The notes below the pieces were generated by a model. That model was given only the letters and a program-made list of their open reading frames with translations. It was not told the DNA's origin and did not search any database. A program made the position numbers and the translations under genes. 6,089 nucleotides of DNA from Chitinophagales bacterium (GTDB lineage Bacteria; Bacteroidota; Bacteroidia; Chitinophagales; UBA2359). The stretch lies in contig JAHDIA010000388.1 in NCBI GenBank assembly GCA_020631035.1, positions 1-6,089 on the forward strand. The letters are read 5' to 3'. Shown here in pieces: positions 6,001 to 6,089 of this stretch (position 1 is its first letter; each line of letters opens with the position of its first letter).

Positions 6001-6089
6001 TATATATCTCTAAACCCAAACTACACAGCACCCAAACATACCTTCTACGCCCGATAGTAGTGGTTAGCTCCCGCCCTTTGTTCATCTAT

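Larger units (their letters stand above)
5808..6089. other. Operon leader and GC-richer right tail
   Basis: This stretch is gene-free as far as it can be read. The part 5808-6010 is very AT-rich and holds the candidate control sites listed separately. The part 6011-6089 changes abruptly to a C-rich + strand (for example CTACGCCCGATAGTAG at 6045-6060). On the minus strand a short frame, open from the window edge, reads DEQRAGANHYYRA and stops at TAG (6047-6045). This could be the tail of an upstream gene, but 14 codons are too few to call it. No tRNA or transposase end is visible. Confidence 0.5.

Noticed and set aside
1086..6080. CTCCCCGCCTTTG (1086-1098) and CTCCCGCCCTTTG (6068-6080) as flanking direct repeats or attachment sites
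   Set aside because: They match at only 11 of 13 positions, one copy sits in a hairpin arm, and no integrase or tRNA is present. Chance similarity of C-rich words is more likely.
6036..6089. A + strand frame running off the right edge (reads TYLLRPIVVV...)
   Set aside because: No start codon precedes it and it is too short to judge. It cannot be supported as a gene.

Overview
The window looks like a piece of a Bacteroidota chromosome or large accessory element. The evidence is indirect. None of the four genes has a Shine-Dalgarno sequence. Start regions are A-rich. The best promoter candidate has the TTG...xAnnTTTG form known from that phylum. The left-hand ATPase resembles HerA-like proteins common there. 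All four recognised genes lie on the minus strand, so they are transcribed from right to left.

Layout, in + coordinates. At 1-758 is the N-terminal 252 codons of a HerA/VirB4-like P-loop ATPase, cut by the window edge. At 759-1169 is a gene-free gap with several hairpin-forming repeats and a GC-rich patch. At 1170-5807 is a tight, AT-rich three-gene operon, read in the order 5807 to 4065 (Hsp70/DnaK-like ATPase, TTG start), 4068 to 3025 (unrecognised 347-residue basic protein, ATGA overlap with the first gene), and 3014 to 1170 (Ppx/GppA-like domain, coiled coil and C-terminal TIR domain, 10 nt after the second gene). At 5808-6089 is the leader of the operon, with a candidate promoter, a 16-bp palindrome and helically spaced TTAATTA motifs. 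It ends in a GC-richer tail.

The operon is the striking part. It pairs two different actin-fold (ASKHA) ATPases, an Hsp70 and a Ppx/GppA-like protein, and puts a TIR domain on the second. TIR domains of this bacterial class commonly degrade NAD+ or make signalling nucleotides in anti-phage defence. I infer a defence or abortive-infection module: the Hsp70-like protein and the middle protein would sense or gate, and the Ppx/GppA domain would read a nucleotide or phosphate ligand or the state of its partners and release the TIR effector. I cannot match this gene set to a TIR-bearing defence system I know by name. The function is not demonstrated by the sequence.

Hand counts of G+C in sample 60-base lines give 30/60 (181-240) and 37/60 (601-660) in the HerA-like gene, against 19/60 (2461-2520) and 17/60 (4981-5040) in the operon. 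This supports the operon being acquired DNA next to a resident gene. A run of eight Gs inside the TIR coding region is a possible slippage switch.
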